Positions 9,592-21,100 are shown, numbered from the stretch's first letter. The stretch is 64,000 nucleotides of DNA from Streptococcus mitis (GCF_005144795.1 NZ_SWFJ01000007.1:62001-126000), one strand, 5' to 3'. A program made the numbers and translations. Notes: generated by a model from the letters alone, not told the origin.

Positions 9592-11316
9592 ATGGTTTCT
9601 TATTTTATGAAAAAATATGCGATGTCAGAAAAAGGCGCTCTTAACTTAAAAAAAGCCATATTTTCACACACGCTTGTTAATTTAACTAAATTGTTCGCAC
9701 CAATGATCGGTTTTATGTTTCTGTTTCAGTATATAGGCATTTTAAAAAGTATTGAGAGTTACAATTTTACTTCTGTTCATTATATTGCACTAATTGTAGT
9801 AATGATGATTGTGATGTTCTTAATAGCGAGGTGGGATTATGTAAGACTTTACACCAATGTGTACAACGAGAGTGCAAATTCAAGAATTGAGTTAGCGGAA
9901 AAGTTAAAGAAATTACCTCTTTCTTATTTTGGTAAAAGAGATTTGGCAGACCTTGCGGAAACCATGATGAATGACATGAACTTATATGAAACAATTTTTT
10001 CTCATGCTGTACCTCATATATATTCAACGGCTATATCCACAAGTATTATTGCTTTAATGCTTATCTTCTATAATTGGAAACTTGCACTTGCAGCCCTTTG
10101 GGTAATTCCCATTTCTATTTTGATTATATTTTTATCAAAGAAAAGTCAGAAAAAAATAGTACAAGGCTGGATAGATGATAATCGTAAGGTTTTTGATAAT
10201 CTACAGGAAAATATAGAGCAGATAGAGCAAATAAAATCTTACAACTTAGAAGATAGGATGTTAAATGATTTTTTTGAAAAATTAAATGCATCCACAAAAC
10301 AGAAGACGAAAGGTGAAGTTGTAGCCGGAACACTTACAGGAATAGCTGCCGCAATTTTAAAGCTTGGAATTATAAGTGTTGCCGTTATCGGCGTCAACAT
10401 GCTTATGGCAGGGGAGGTAAGTGCGCTGGTTTATATCGCATTTTTAATGCTTACAGCAAGTATTTATCTTCCTATAGAAGGAATAATCACCTTTATGTCA
10501 ATGATAGTTATGCTTGATGCGGTTGTAGGGAGAATAAAGGAAATAAAGACCATGCCTGTTCAAAAAGGCAAAAAAGATATTGACATTAAAAATTACGATA
10601 TTGAGTTCAAGGATGTTTATTTCGGATATGATGATTATTCTGTAATAAATTGTGTGAGCTTTACTGCAAAGCAGGGTGAAATCACTGCGCTAATCGGTTC
10701 AAGCGGAAGCGGAAAAACAACTCTCACCAAGCTTGCTGCAAGATTTTGGGATATAGATAAAGGAAAGATTTTGATAGGGGGAGAGGACATCGGTAAAATT
10801 GATCCGGAAACACTCCTTAAAAATTTCTCTATCGTTTTCCAAGATGTTACTCTTTTTAATTCAAGCATAAAAGATAATATAAAAATCGGTAAAAAAGATG
10901 CTACAGATGAAGAGATTATAAGAGCGGCTAAAATAGCAAGATGTTATGAATTTATAGACAAAATGCCGGATGGAATAGATACAGTAATAGGTGAAAACGG
11001 ACAAAGACTTTCAGGCGGAGAAAGACAAAGAATCTCAATAGCAAGGGCAATACTAAAAGACGCACCAATCATATTGCTTGATGAGGCTACAGCATCTCTG
11101 GATGTTGAAAATGAAAGTCTAATTCAAGAGGCTTTATCCGAACTTATAAAAGAAAAAACGGCAATTGTTATTGCTCATAGATTAAGAACAATAAGAAATG
11201 CAAACAAAATCGTTTTATTAAATGCCGGAAAAATAGAAGCGATAGGGACAGATGAAGAACTTTGTAAAAGCTCGGAATTTTATAAAGCAATGCTTAGAAA
11301 ATCAAATATTCAGTGA
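9592..11316 (+). CDS. ABC transporter half, YbtQ-like partner
   Basis: This 574-residue partner of the preceding half-transporter starts 4 bases after it, with a GGAGG site at the end of the upstream gene. It has an N-terminal six-segment membrane domain and a C-terminal ATPase with GSSGSGKTTL, LSGGERQR and IILLDEATASLDVE, all canonical. Conserved catalytic residues here and a variant D-loop in the partner suggest an asymmetric heterodimer. The pair probably works with the ECF-like genes downstream. Confidence 0.87.
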   Translation: MVSYFMKKYAMSEKGALNLKKAIFSHTLVNLTKLFAPMIGFMFLFQYIGILKSIESYNFTSVHYIALIVVMMIVMFLIARWDYVRLYTNVYNESANSRIELAEKLKKLPLSYFGKRDLADLAETMMNDMNLYETIFSHAVPHIYSTAISTSIIALMLIFYNWKLALAALWVIPISILIIFLSKKSQKKIVQGWIDDNRKVFDNLQENIEQIEQIKSYNLEDRMLNDFFEKLNASTKQKTKGEVVAGTLTGIAAAILKLGIISVAVIGVNMLMAGEVSALVYIAFLMLTASIYLPIEGIITFMSMIVMLDAVVGRIKEIKTMPVQKGKKDIDIKNYDIEFKDVYFGYDDYSVINCVSFTAKQGEITALIGSSGSGKTTLTKLAARFWDIDKGKILIGGEDIGKIDPETLLKNFSIVFQDVTLFNSSIKDNIKIGKKDATDEEIIRAAKIARCYEFIDKMPDGIDTVIGENGQRLSGGERQRISIARAILKDAPIILLDEATASLDVENESLIQEALSELIKEKTAIVIAHRLRTIRNANKIVLLNAGKIEAIGTDEELCKSSEFYKAMLRKSNIQ

Positions 11317-11343
11317 AAACTTATTTAGAAGGAAAATATAAAA

Positions 11344-11925
11344 ATGGAAAAATTAAGAATTAAAGATTTAGTTACGATAGGTGTATTTACAGTAATATAT
11401 TTTGTACTTATGTTTGCTTCGGGAATGATTGGTATTGTACCGATTTTATACTTGGCATACCCTACACTGGCAGGCATTATAACAGGAATAGTTATAATGC
11501 TCTTTATGGCAAAAGTTCAAAAATCATGGGGATTATTTATACTTGGGTTGATTTGTAGTCTTTTAGCAATTGCAATGGGAAATACATATGTAATATTGAT
11601 ACATGCTGTAATCAGTATGGCAATTGCGGAACTTTTAAGAAAAAAAGGAGAATATAAATCATTTAAATTTAATATGCTCTCATTTGTCGTATTCAACACT
11701 TGGATTTGTGGTTTCCTTATGCAAGTTTTGTTGGCTAAAGACAAGGTTATTAAACTGGCGGAAACAGGCGGTATGGGTCACGATTATATAATGAAGCTCA
11801 TAGCACTTTTGAATTATCGAAGTATGGTATTAGTATATATCGGTGCTGTTGTCGGCGGGATACTCGGCGCATATATCGGTAAAGTCTTTTTGAAAAAGCA
11901 TTTCGAAAAAGCTGGTATTGTATAA
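11344..11925 (+). CDS. ECF transporter S component, MptD/Trep_Strep family
   Basis: This 193-residue hydrophobic protein has about six membrane segments (for example FTVIYFVLMFASGMIGIVPIL and GIITGIVIMLFMAKV) and a C-terminal GGILGAYIGKVFLKKHFEKAG. It fits the integral membrane Trep_Strep/MptD family, the putative substrate-binding subunit of an energy-coupling-factor transporter. It ends one base into the next gene (TAATG), which suggests translational coupling. The substrate is not established; neighbours suggest a metal or metal chelate. Confidence 0.75.
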   Translation: MEKLRIKDLVTIGVFTVIYFVLMFASGMIGIVPILYLAYPTLAGIITGIVIMLFMAKVQKSWGLFILGLICSLLAIAMGNTYVILIHAVISMAIAELLRKKGEYKSFKFNMLSFVVFNTWICGFLMQVLLAKDKVIKLAETGGMGHDYIMKLIALLNYRSMVLVYIGAVVGGILGAYIGKVFLKKHFEKAGIV

Positions 11926-12611
11926 TGCTCGTTTCTTTAGACAATCCATATAATCCCAATCCAATTAGTAAAATTTTAGTAAGTTTTTCACTTGGATTTG
12001 CTGTATTTTATAAAGTAAATACCTATTTTGAATGGGGAATTGTGCTTCTTATTTCATTTCTTTTTTTAATGAATGGATTTAAGAAAGAAGCCTTAAAAAA
12101 CATATCATTTTTTGGGGTTCTTTCTTTGATACCTAATCTTGATGTAATTAGAAATATGAATGCGATTTTAATGATGTTTTTTATGCTATTTGCTGTATGT
12201 AAGATGTTTTATCTTCCATTTAGTGCGGGAAGTTTTTTTTTAAAAACATCGGATGTAGGAAGTGTAATATCCTCAATGGATAAAATGAATTTACCTCGTA
12301 CTGTTTCTATACCAATTGCTGTAATGTTTAGGTTTTTTCCTTCATTTAGGGAAGAAAGTCACAATATAAAACTTGCTATGAAAATAAGGGGTATTACATT
12401 TAAAAATCCAATTTCATACATCGAGTATGTAATTGTGCCTTTACTTGTTATGTCTTCTAATATTTCTGATGATATTGCAAAGGCAGCAGAAACAAAATGT
12501 ATTGAAAATCCTGTTAAAAAAACTAGGTACATATCCGTCAAAACGAAAACAGTTGATTTTGTTTATGTGCTTTCAATACTGATTATGGTTATAGGAGGAG
12601 CTTTATGGTAG
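11925..12611 (+). CDS. ECF transporter T component (CbiQ/EcfT-like)
   Basis: This 228-residue membrane protein couples ATPase movement to the S component. The cytoplasmic helix region has the two short Ala-Arg-Gly-like motifs of the family, here AMKIRGITF and AAETKCIEN. The second has lost the usual Arg-Gly, a divergence worth noting. The gene overlaps both neighbours (1 base upstream, 7 bases downstream). Confidence 0.78.
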   Translation: MLVSLDNPYNPNPISKILVSFSLGFAVFYKVNTYFEWGIVLLISFLFLMNGFKKEALKNISFFGVLSLIPNLDVIRNMNAILMMFFMLFAVCKMFYLPFSAGSFFLKTSDVGSVISSMDKMNLPRTVSIPIAVMFRFFPSFREESHNIKLAMKIRGITFKNPISYIEYVIVPLLVMSSNISDDIAKAAETKCIENPVKKTRYISVKTKTVDFVYVLSILIMVIGGALW

Positions 12612-13975
12612 AAATTGAAAATTTATCTCTATCTTATGGAAATTCTCCTAAAGTGTTAAAAAACATTTCTTTAGATGTAAAAAAAGGCGAATGTGTATTA
12701 TTTACTGGGAAAAGTGGTAGCGGAAAATCTTCAATTATAAATTCTATCAATGGGTTAGCTGTACGATATGATGGAGCTTCTATGGGTGGAACCATCAGGA
12801 TTGATAATAAAGATATTAAAAACCTCGAATTATACGAAATATCGCTCTTAGTATCAAATGTATTTCAAAATCCAAAGACACACTTTTTCAATATAAATAC
12901 TACTCTTGAATTACTTCTCTATTTGGAGAATATAGGACTTTCAAAAAAACAAATGGATGAAAGACTAAATGATATGTTGGATTTGTTTCCGATAGAACAT
13001 CTTTTAAATAGAGATATTTTTAAGCTTTCGGGTGGAGAAAAGCAGATTTTATGTATTGCTGCAAGTTATATATCTGGAACGGAAATCATTGTTTTAGATG
13101 AGCCTTCATCAAATCTTGATGAAGAAAACATTTTAATCATAAAAGAAATGCTTATAAAACTTAAAGATAAGGGGAAAACTCTTATAATCTCAGAACATAG
13201 AATATTTTATCTAATGGATATTGTAGATAGAGTTTTTTTGATTAAAGATGGGGAAATACAAAAGGAATATACTCAAATAGATTTTATGAAAATACCGTCT
13301 GAAAAGCTAAAGAAGTTAGGTTTAAGAAATAAGAATAGAGTAAAACTTACAGTACCCGAAAATGAAAATAAGGGAAATTTAGAAGTAAAAAACATTGAAT
13401 TTAAGTTTAATGGCATAGATAAAAAATTGCATTTAAAAGACCTCTCTTTTGAAATGGGAAAAATTTACGGCATAGTAGGAACAAACGGACTTGGTAAATC
13501 CACTTTGCTCAGATGCCTTATAGGCTTAGAAAGAAAATCGAAGGATGAAATCTATTTGGACGGCAAAAGACTTTCAAAATCAGATAGGCTAAAAATATCA
13601 TCCCTTGTAATGCAGGATGTTAATCATCAGCTTTTTACCGATTCTATTGCAAGTGAAGTAGGTCTTGGAATAAAAAATATTGAAAGTAGTTATGTTGAAA
13701 ATATTCTGAAAAAACTTGATTTATATGAATCAAAAGATCGTCATCCAATGAGCTTGTCAGGTGGACAAAAGCAAAGGGTAGCAATTGCATCTGTACTATG
13801 TAAAAAATCTAAACTTATGTTTTTTGATGAGCCTACTAGTGGAATGGATTATTGCAATATGATGAACATATCCCATCTGATCAACGAATGTAAAAGCGAT
13901 AAGAAAATAATATTCATTGTTTCACATGACCAAGAATTTTTAAATTCGATAGCTGACAATGTTATATATTTGTAA
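12605..13975 (+). CDS. ECF transporter ATPase, two ABC domains fused
   Basis: This 456-residue protein has two nucleotide-binding domains in one chain, replacing the usual EcfA1/EcfA2 pair. Domain 1 has Walker A GKSGSGKSS, signature LSGGEKQ and Walker B IIVLDEPSSNLDEE. Domain 2 (about from residue 257) has GTNGLGKST, LSGGQKQR and LMFFDEPTSGMD. AGGAGG lies 8 bases upstream of the start, inside the previous gene. With 11344-12611 it forms a full ECF-like importer. It is the last intact gene of the cargo operon. Confidence 0.85.
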   Translation: MVEIENLSLSYGNSPKVLKNISLDVKKGECVLFTGKSGSGKSSIINSINGLAVRYDGASMGGTIRIDNKDIKNLELYEISLLVSNVFQNPKTHFFNINTTLELLLYLENIGLSKKQMDERLNDMLDLFPIEHLLNRDIFKLSGGEKQILCIAASYISGTEIIVLDEPSSNLDEENILIIKEMLIKLKDKGKTLIISEHRIFYLMDIVDRVFLIKDGEIQKEYTQIDFMKIPSEKLKKLGLRNKNRVKLTVPENENKGNLEVKNIEFKFNGIDKKLHLKDLSFEMGKIYGIVGTNGLGKSTLLRCLIGLERKSKDEIYLDGKRLSKSDRLKISSLVMQDVNHQLFTDSIASEVGLGIKNIESSYVENILKKLDLYESKDRHPMSLSGGQKQRVAIASVLCKKSKLMFFDEPTSGMDYCNMMNISHLINECKSDKKIIFIVSHDQEFLNSIADNVIYL

Positions 13976-14045
13976 ATATCCATAGTGATACTCATATTTG
14001 AAAAATCAAAATAAAGGAGATTTAAAGATGTAAGGAGATAAAAAT

Positions 14046-14153
14046 ATGAAATATCATGACATGATAATAGAAAATATAAGTGTATGTGAATTTCTTTTAT
14101 CGTGTGAAAGTAAGATATTTTGTTTAGGAAAATTTTTATGCGTTATTAAATAA
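14046..14153 (+). pseudogene. Short 35-residue frame at cargo end, possible gene remnant
   Basis: A 35-residue frame (MKYHDMIIENISVCEF...) starts at an ATG with AAGGAGAT 5 bases upstream. The strong ribosome site and short length suggest the stump of a further operon gene cut off at the right cargo edge. No family is recognised. Confidence 0.35.
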
Positions 14154-14180
14154 TATAATAGAAAAAGAATACATTTCTAA

Positions 14181-14222
14181 AAGAGGACTTTTTACGCCAA
14201 AGTGTAGAAGTCCTCCTTTTTT
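14181..14222 (+). terminator. Terminator of the cargo operon
   Basis: An AGGACTT stem arm pairs with AAGTCCT, followed by CCTTTTTT. It abuts the broken CHAP copy that follows. Confidence 0.7.
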
Positions 14223-14532
14223 ATTATCACTAACGGAAAAGGAGAGAATGGGAGTCGTTTAACCTTATATTCCATTCATAATGGCCGTGCGATTGAGGGG
14301 ACAAGAGTTCTAACGGGTGATGTTATCGGTGAAACACCAGATAATACAGGTTTGAAAGTTTCTTATCAAAAGTATAAGAACAAGAAAGAAAAATTGGTGT
14401 ATGTCAATCTTCAATTTTATTTCCCAAAAGTCATTCAACTTCAGACTACTATTTTACCAGCAATTAGTCAGTTTGGTGGGGATGAGTTTGAATGAGCAAA
14501 ACATATTTATGAGTTTTTGAAATCTCAAGGGC
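14221..14532 (+). pseudogene. Broken copy of the CHAP/lysozyme gene
   Basis: This stretch matches 886-1197 of the wall hydrolase gene with scattered differences (mostly third positions), so it comes from a related but distinct ICE. It has an in-frame TGA where the intact gene has CGT (TTTGAATGAGC against TTTGAACGTGC). Its 3' end jumps, at the shared string AAGGG(C)CAAG, straight into the repeat/terminator segment that normally follows the gene. An internal deletion therefore removed the rest of the gene. No start codon or 5' part is present. Confidence 0.85.
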
Positions 14533-14569
14533 CAAGCGGTGGTAGACACCAGAATAAACCGACTGACTA

Positions 14570-14603
14570 GGTGGCTTACAGGTTCTGTAAGTCGTCTTTT
14601 TTA
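14570..14603 (+). terminator. Terminator, second copy
   Basis: GGTGGCTTACAG pairs with CTGTAAGTCGTC through wobble pairs, followed by a T run. It is a diverged copy of 5140-5172, and its compensating changes keep the stem. Confidence 0.7.
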
Positions 14604-14631
14604 CTTTAATAGTAATGTTTTACATTTTAAG

Positions 14632-14663
14632 GAGAACGCAGTTTTGGCTCGTTCTCTTTTTTT
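14632..14663 (+). terminator. Terminator, right copy
   Basis: The stem GAGAACG/CGTTCTC is perfect and followed by T's. It is the second copy of 5796-5825. Confidence 0.7.
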
Positions 14664-14737
14664 GTTGTGATACTTCTTTCAAGGAATATTTGATAGGATT
14701 GGAGTGAAAAAAGATTAACTAGGAAAGAAGGAAGTAT

Positions 14738-15148
14738 ATGGAAGCCATTTATCAACGTGATTCGGATCAAGATGGACTAACTGATGCTCAAGAATTGACG
14801 CTAGGAACCAATCCTCTTAGCGCAGATTCTGATGGTGATGGTCGTTCAGATTTAGTAGAAGTAGAAGAAGGAACCAATCCCTTAGAAAAGGATTTACAAG
14901 ACATGGGCCAAACAAGTATAACTGAACCGTCTTCAGTATTTATGGAAATGAAACAAAAGATTTCAGATATGATGGAGAGTCACTACAAGGAATTTATACA
15001 GGCTCTGATTAGTATTGAAACAGGGATTGAAAACCAACAAGACCTAGAAGACTTATATACTTACTACATGAGAACAGATGCCGTTTCTCTTTTGTCTAGT
15101 GATTTAGAAACCAGTCCTCAAGAGGTTGAAATGGAGATAGAGTTGTAG
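14738..15148 (+). CDS. Small calcium-binding-repeat protein of the ICE
   Basis: This acidic 136-residue protein begins with two thrombospondin type 3-like calcium motifs, DSDQDGLTDAQE and DSDGDGRSDLVE, each followed by a GTNPL turn. The rest is helical and acidic. There is no signal peptide or wall anchor, so it would act inside the cell unless it is exported with other ICE proteins. AAAGAAGGAAG lies just upstream of the start. It precedes the giant helicase gene by 47 bases and may be its partner. The function is unknown. Confidence 0.7.
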   Translation: MEAIYQRDSDQDGLTDAQELTLGTNPLSADSDGDGRSDLVEVEEGTNPLEKDLQDMGQTSITEPSSVFMEMKQKISDMMESHYKEFIQALISIETGIENQQDLEDLYTYYMRTDAVSLLSSDLETSPQEVEMEIEL

Positions 15149-15195
15149 GGGAATCATGTGATTCTCCTATTTTCGTATAGATGAAAGGAGCGAGT

Positions 15196-18100
15196 ATGGA
15201 AGTAATGCAATTATTGGCTATGTTTCGTGGAACAATTCCAAAAGATAGGGAGAAAATGGGCCTATTTCTTCGTTATCAAGCGCAACATTTTGATGAGAAA
15301 TGGCAAGACTTGGTAGAGAGTTTTTTGGCTGAAGAGGGCAAGATAAAAGAGATACCTCATGTCTATTCATTTCATCAAGATATTATTTCTTTCCTAGAGG
15401 CCAGTTCTGAAAATAATGACCAAGATCTAGAAAGTTACACAAGAAATTTTGGACAAGCAGGTCTAGATAAATTATCTCAATTAAGCAATTGGGAGAAAAA
15501 CTTGGTGCTAGAAGTCGCAACCTATAACCTTTCCACTCGATTTCACATCCAATCTGGAAAAGAGAAGTTAGAACCATTAAGTGAGCTTGTATTTCATCAA
15601 AATCAGGATGTCAATTTAGTCAATGTCTATCGGGTTGCGAATAATCTATCTGACCGTATTAGTAGAGATATAGAGGAATTTCTTCTAATGGTTGACTCAA
15701 AAGAGCTTAAAAAAGAAGTTATTGAGATTCATTTTGAAGAAAAAGAGGGAGATGTTCTAGCTTATTTGGGTTCAGAATTGATGGCTACTTTAGATACCGT
15801 GACGGATCTTGTCCATCATGAAGAAAACTACACACAACTCCCACTGACACAAAAGCTGAAGATTATTACTCATTTTGATGAAGTAAAGGCTATAAGAAAA
15901 AAGTCTAATCAAGTAGAGGAATCTTTGTCTCCTTCAAGTGATGTTGAACAGGAAACGGAAGAAACGAACTCTTTTTCTAATGTCGATAAAATTGTAGAAG
16001 AAGCTTTGAGGAAATATCCAATCGGTTCACAAGTAAGTTATAAAGGACAAGTATTTCAGTTGGTTTCGATTGAAAATGCACAGTTAAATAACTTAGTTCG
16101 CCTAGAGCTATTCAATGATTCCAACCAGTTATTTGAAGAAAGTCCTATCTTATACTTGAACAGTTTAGAAGAGATTGAACAAGTATTGTCTATCGTAGAA
16201 CTTGAAAAAGAAGATTCAGAGATTGAGATTGATTCATCAAGTGAAAATCAGGAAATAGATTTGTTTTCCTACCTGGAAGAAGAAAAGGAAAAAGATAAGG
16301 AAACAGAATCAACACCACTTATTTCAAGTGTAGAAGAGTTGGATATTCCTGTTCAAGATTTTGTTTTTCCAGATGATTTAGAGGACTTTTATCCTAAGAC
16401 AAATCGAGAAAAAATTGAAACGAATATCGCCGCAATTGAACTTGTTAAAAGATTAGAAAAAGAGAGACGACAAGCAAATCCAGAAGAACAAGAACTACTA
16501 GCCAAGTATGTCGGATGGGGTGGCCTTGCCAATGAATTTTTTGATGAACTCAATCCAAAGTATGAAACAGAACGTTTAACTCTTAAGAGTTTAGTAAGTA
16601 AATCAGAATACTCCACTATGAAACAAAGTTCTCTCACAGCCTATTATACAGACCCAATGATTATTCGCCAGATTTGGCAAAAGTTACTGGATGATGGTTT
16701 TGAGGGAGGAAGGATATTAGATCCTTCTATGGGAACTGGGAACTTCTTTGCGGCTATGCCTAGAAGTATACGAGATAAATCAGAACTCTATGGGGTTGAA
16801 TTAGACAGTGTGACAGGCGCAATCGCAAAACAACTCCACCCCAATACCCATATTGAAGTGCGAGGATTTGAAGAAGTTCCCTATCAAAATAATAGTTTTG
16901 ATTTAGTCTTAACGAATGTTCCTTTTGGAAATTTTCGCATTGCCGATAAAAACTATGATAAACCTTATATGATTCACGACTACTTTGTCAAACACTCACT
17001 TGATTTAGTAAGAGACGGAGGACAAGTGTCGATTATCTCATCTATTGGCACAATGGATAAGCGGACAGATAATGTCTTACAAGAGATTAAATCCAACACT
17101 CATTTTTTAGGGGGAGTTCGGTTGCCAGATACGGGTTTTAAAAAGATTGCAGGTACCCGAGTGACTACAGATCTCCTCTTCTTTCAAAAGGACCAAGCAA
17201 AGAATCTTAATGAAGAGGAACTTGTTTTTAATGGTTCTATTCCCTTTGAGGAGGATAAGCGTGTCTGGATCAATCCATATTTTGATGGGAAATACAATAC
17301 ACAAGTTTTGGGTGAATATGAGGTACGTAATTTTAATGGAGGTACTCTCAATGTTAAGGGGGTATCAGAAACATTAGCTACTGACATAATGAAAGCATTA
17401 GAGAATGTGGAAGCACTTAAACAAATTGACAATTCTTTGAAAGCACCTGTTTTTATCCAAGAAGAAGTGGATAATTCTATCCCAAGTCGTATACGTGAGG
17501 ACTTAGCGCTCTATTCTTTTGGATACGAGGGAAATCAAATTTATTACCGAGATACGCATGGCATTCGGAACAGTTCAAAAGTAGACGAAATTAGTTATTA
17601 TGTAGATGAGAATGGAGATTTTAAAGCTTGGGACAGTTCTTTGTCTGAACATAAAATAGATCGATTTGTGCAACTTCATTTGACAGATGAGGAAGCACTA
17701 GATGTTTACAAGTCAGAAGAAGCGAGTAAAAGAGGGAAATATAAGGGACTGTTCAAAAAAACTGTCTTTTATGAAAGTCCCTTATCGGATAAGGATATTG
17801 GTCGCATTAAGGGCATGGTTGATTTGAGAGAGACCTATCAATCCTTAATTGAAATTCAACGTCATCAAGATTATAGTCGGACAGATTTTCAGGTATTACT
17901 TAGTAAACTCAATCGTGACTATGACCGCTTTGTAAGTCAATTTGGATACTTGAATGCCTCCGTTAATCGGAACTTATTTGATAGTGACGATAAGTATTCT
18001 TTACTAGCAAGTTTAGAAGATGAATACATTGATTCTAAAGATCAGAAAGTAAAATATAAAAAATCTTTAGCCTTTGAGAAAGCATTGGTTAGGCCAGAGA

Positions 18101-21100
18101 GAGTGATTGCAAGAGTTTCAACTGCTCTAGATGCCTTAAACTCTAGTTTATCGGATGGTAGAGGGGTTGATTTAGACTATATGGTATCAATTTATCCCGA
18201 ACATAGCCAAGCTGCTATTTTAGATGAGTTAGGTGACCAGATTTTAATAGATCCCGAAAGATATTTAAGAGGAGAAAGAAAATATCTTTCTAAGAACCAG
18301 TTTTTGTCAGGAGATATTCTCAACAAGATAGAAGTAGTTCAACTATTAGTGGAGGAAAACAACCAAGAATATGATTGGAACCACGCTTTAGATTTGTTAG
18401 AATCTGTTCGCCCTCCGCGGATTCATCTGGCAGATATTGAGTTCAAAATAGGGTCACGTTGGATCCCTCAATCCGTTTATGGTAAATTTGCCTTTGAATG
18501 TTTTACCAATCGTGAATTTGAATTGTCTTCGCCTGATGTAGAACAAGTCATTGAAGTGAATCCTGTTGATGGGCAGGTTCATTTAAGGACATCATTTGCT
18601 TATCGCTATCCAAGTGCCAAAGATAGTAGTCTTGGAGTCAGTGGGTCACGTTATGATACAGGAAGAAAGATTTTTGAGAATTTACTTAATTCGAACCAAC
18701 CTACTATTACCATGACTATTACGGAAGGAGAAAAGAAAAAGACCATCACAGATTTGGAAAAAACTTCTGTTCTAAGAGCGAAAGAGCAGCATTTACAAGA
18801 GCTCTTTCAAGAATTTGTCTCACGGTATCCAGAAGTCCAACAAGTCATTGAGGAAAGCTATAATCGTCTTTATAATCGAACAGTTAGTCGAGAGTATGAC
18901 GGTAGCCATCTAGTCATTGATGGCTTGGCACAAAACATCAGCCTTCGCCCTCATCAAGAGAATGCCATTCAAAGAATCGTAGAAGAAAAAAGAGCTTTAT
19001 TAGCTCATGAGGTAGGTTCAGGAAAGACCTTGACCATGCTTGGTGCTGGGTTTAAATTAAAGGAGTTGGGGATGGTTCATAAGCCCTTGTATGTGGTGCC
19101 CTCTAGTTTGTCTGCTCAATTTGGCCAAGAGATCATGAAATTTTTCCCTACTAAAAAGGTCTTTGTGACTACTAAGAAAGATTTTGTGAAGGCGAGAAGA
19201 AAACAATTTGTGTCACGTATTATTACAGGAGATTACGATGCCATTGTCATTGGGGATTCTCAATTTGAAAAAATCCCTGTCAGTAAAGAAAGACAGATGA
19301 ACTATATTGAGGATAAACTCAATGAACTACGAGAGATTAAAACACATTCTGAAAACAAGTATACCGTTAAAGAAGCGGAGCAATCAATAAGTGGTCTAGA
19401 GAAACAATTGGAAGAACTCCAACGCTTTAATCGTGATAGTTTTATTGATTTTGAGAACTTAGGAATTGATTTTCTCTTTGTGGATGAAGCACATCACTTT
19501 AAAAATATTCGTCCAATTACTGGACTTGGGAATGTAGCAGGGATTACTAATACAACTTCTAAGAAGAATGTGGATATGGAGATGAAGGTTCGACAGATTC
19601 AGGAAGAACATGATTTTAAAAATATTGTCTTTGCGACAGGAACACCTGTTTCCAATTCTATTAGTGAGTTGTATACTATGATGAACTACATTCAACCGGA
19701 TATCTTAAAACGCTATCAAGTTGATTATTTTGACTCTTGGGTAGGTGCTTTTGGAGAAATTCAAAACTCTATGGAATTAGCTCCTACAGGGGATAAGTAC
19801 CAACCTAAGAAACGATTTAAAAAGTTTGTCAATCTACCTGAGTTGATGAAAATCTATAAAGAAACAGCCGACATTCAAACACAAGATATGTTGGATTTAC
19901 CTGTTCCAGAAGCTCATATTATCCCTATTGAGAGTGAGTTAACTGAAAACCAGAAACTCTATCTAGAAGAATTGGTTATGAGGTCAGATATGGTCAAATG
20001 TGGAACAGTTGATCCGAGTCAGGATAACATGTTAAAAATTACGGGTGAGGCACGAAAACTAGCAATTGATATGCGTTTATTGGACTCTAGTTATAGTCTA
20101 GCAGATAATCATAAACTGCTTCAGGTAGTGGATAATGTTGAAAGAATTTATCGTGAGGGAATGGAAAATAAGGCTACTCAGATGATTTTTTCAGATATTG
20201 GCACACCTAAGAAAAAAGATAATGGCTTTGATGTTTATTCTGAGATTAAGGCTTTATTAGTTGATAGAGGAGTCCCTAGTAAGGAAATTGCCTTTGTACA
20301 TGATGCCAATAGTGATGAAAAGAAGAATAGTTTGTCTCGAAAGGTCAATGCAGGAGAGGTGCGGATTCTCCTTGCCTCAACTGAAAAAGGAGGAACAGGT
20401 TTAAATGTTCAGAGCAAGATGAAAGCAGTTCATCATCTGGATGTACCGTGGAGACCAAGTGACATTCAGCAGCGCAATGGACGGATTATCCGACAGGGAA
20501 ATGAAAACAAGGAAGTGGATATTTACCACTATATTACCAAAGGTTCGTTTGATAATTATCTATGGGCAACTCAGGAGAACAAACTCCGTTATATTAAGCA
20601 AATTATGACTTCTAAGGAGCCGATTCGTGCTGCAGAAGACATTGATGAGCAGACTATGACAGCTTCTGATTTTAAGGCACTAGCAACAGGTAATCCTTAT
20701 CTCAAATATAAGATGGAACTAGAGAATGATCTAACTCTATTAGAAAATCAAAGACGCGCCTTTCAACGCAGCAAGGATCACTATCGTCATACAATCTCTT
20801 ACTGTGAAGAAAATATACCCATTCTTGAGAAACGATTAAGCAAGTATGAAGGCGACATTCAACAGTCTGAAATGTCGAAAGACCAGGCATTTTCTATGAC
20901 GGTAGGTAAGCAAGCTTTTGAGCAACGAGCTGAAGCAGGGGAATCCCTACACCGTCTTATCCGTCATAATCAAGCTGATATTAAAGAATTTCGCACCCTA
21001 GCCAGTTATCGAGGGTTTGACATTAAAATGCTTAGTCTTGCAACAAATCAACCTCTTCCTGAAACCTTCTCTGTTAAGATTGTAGGAGAAAATCAATATT

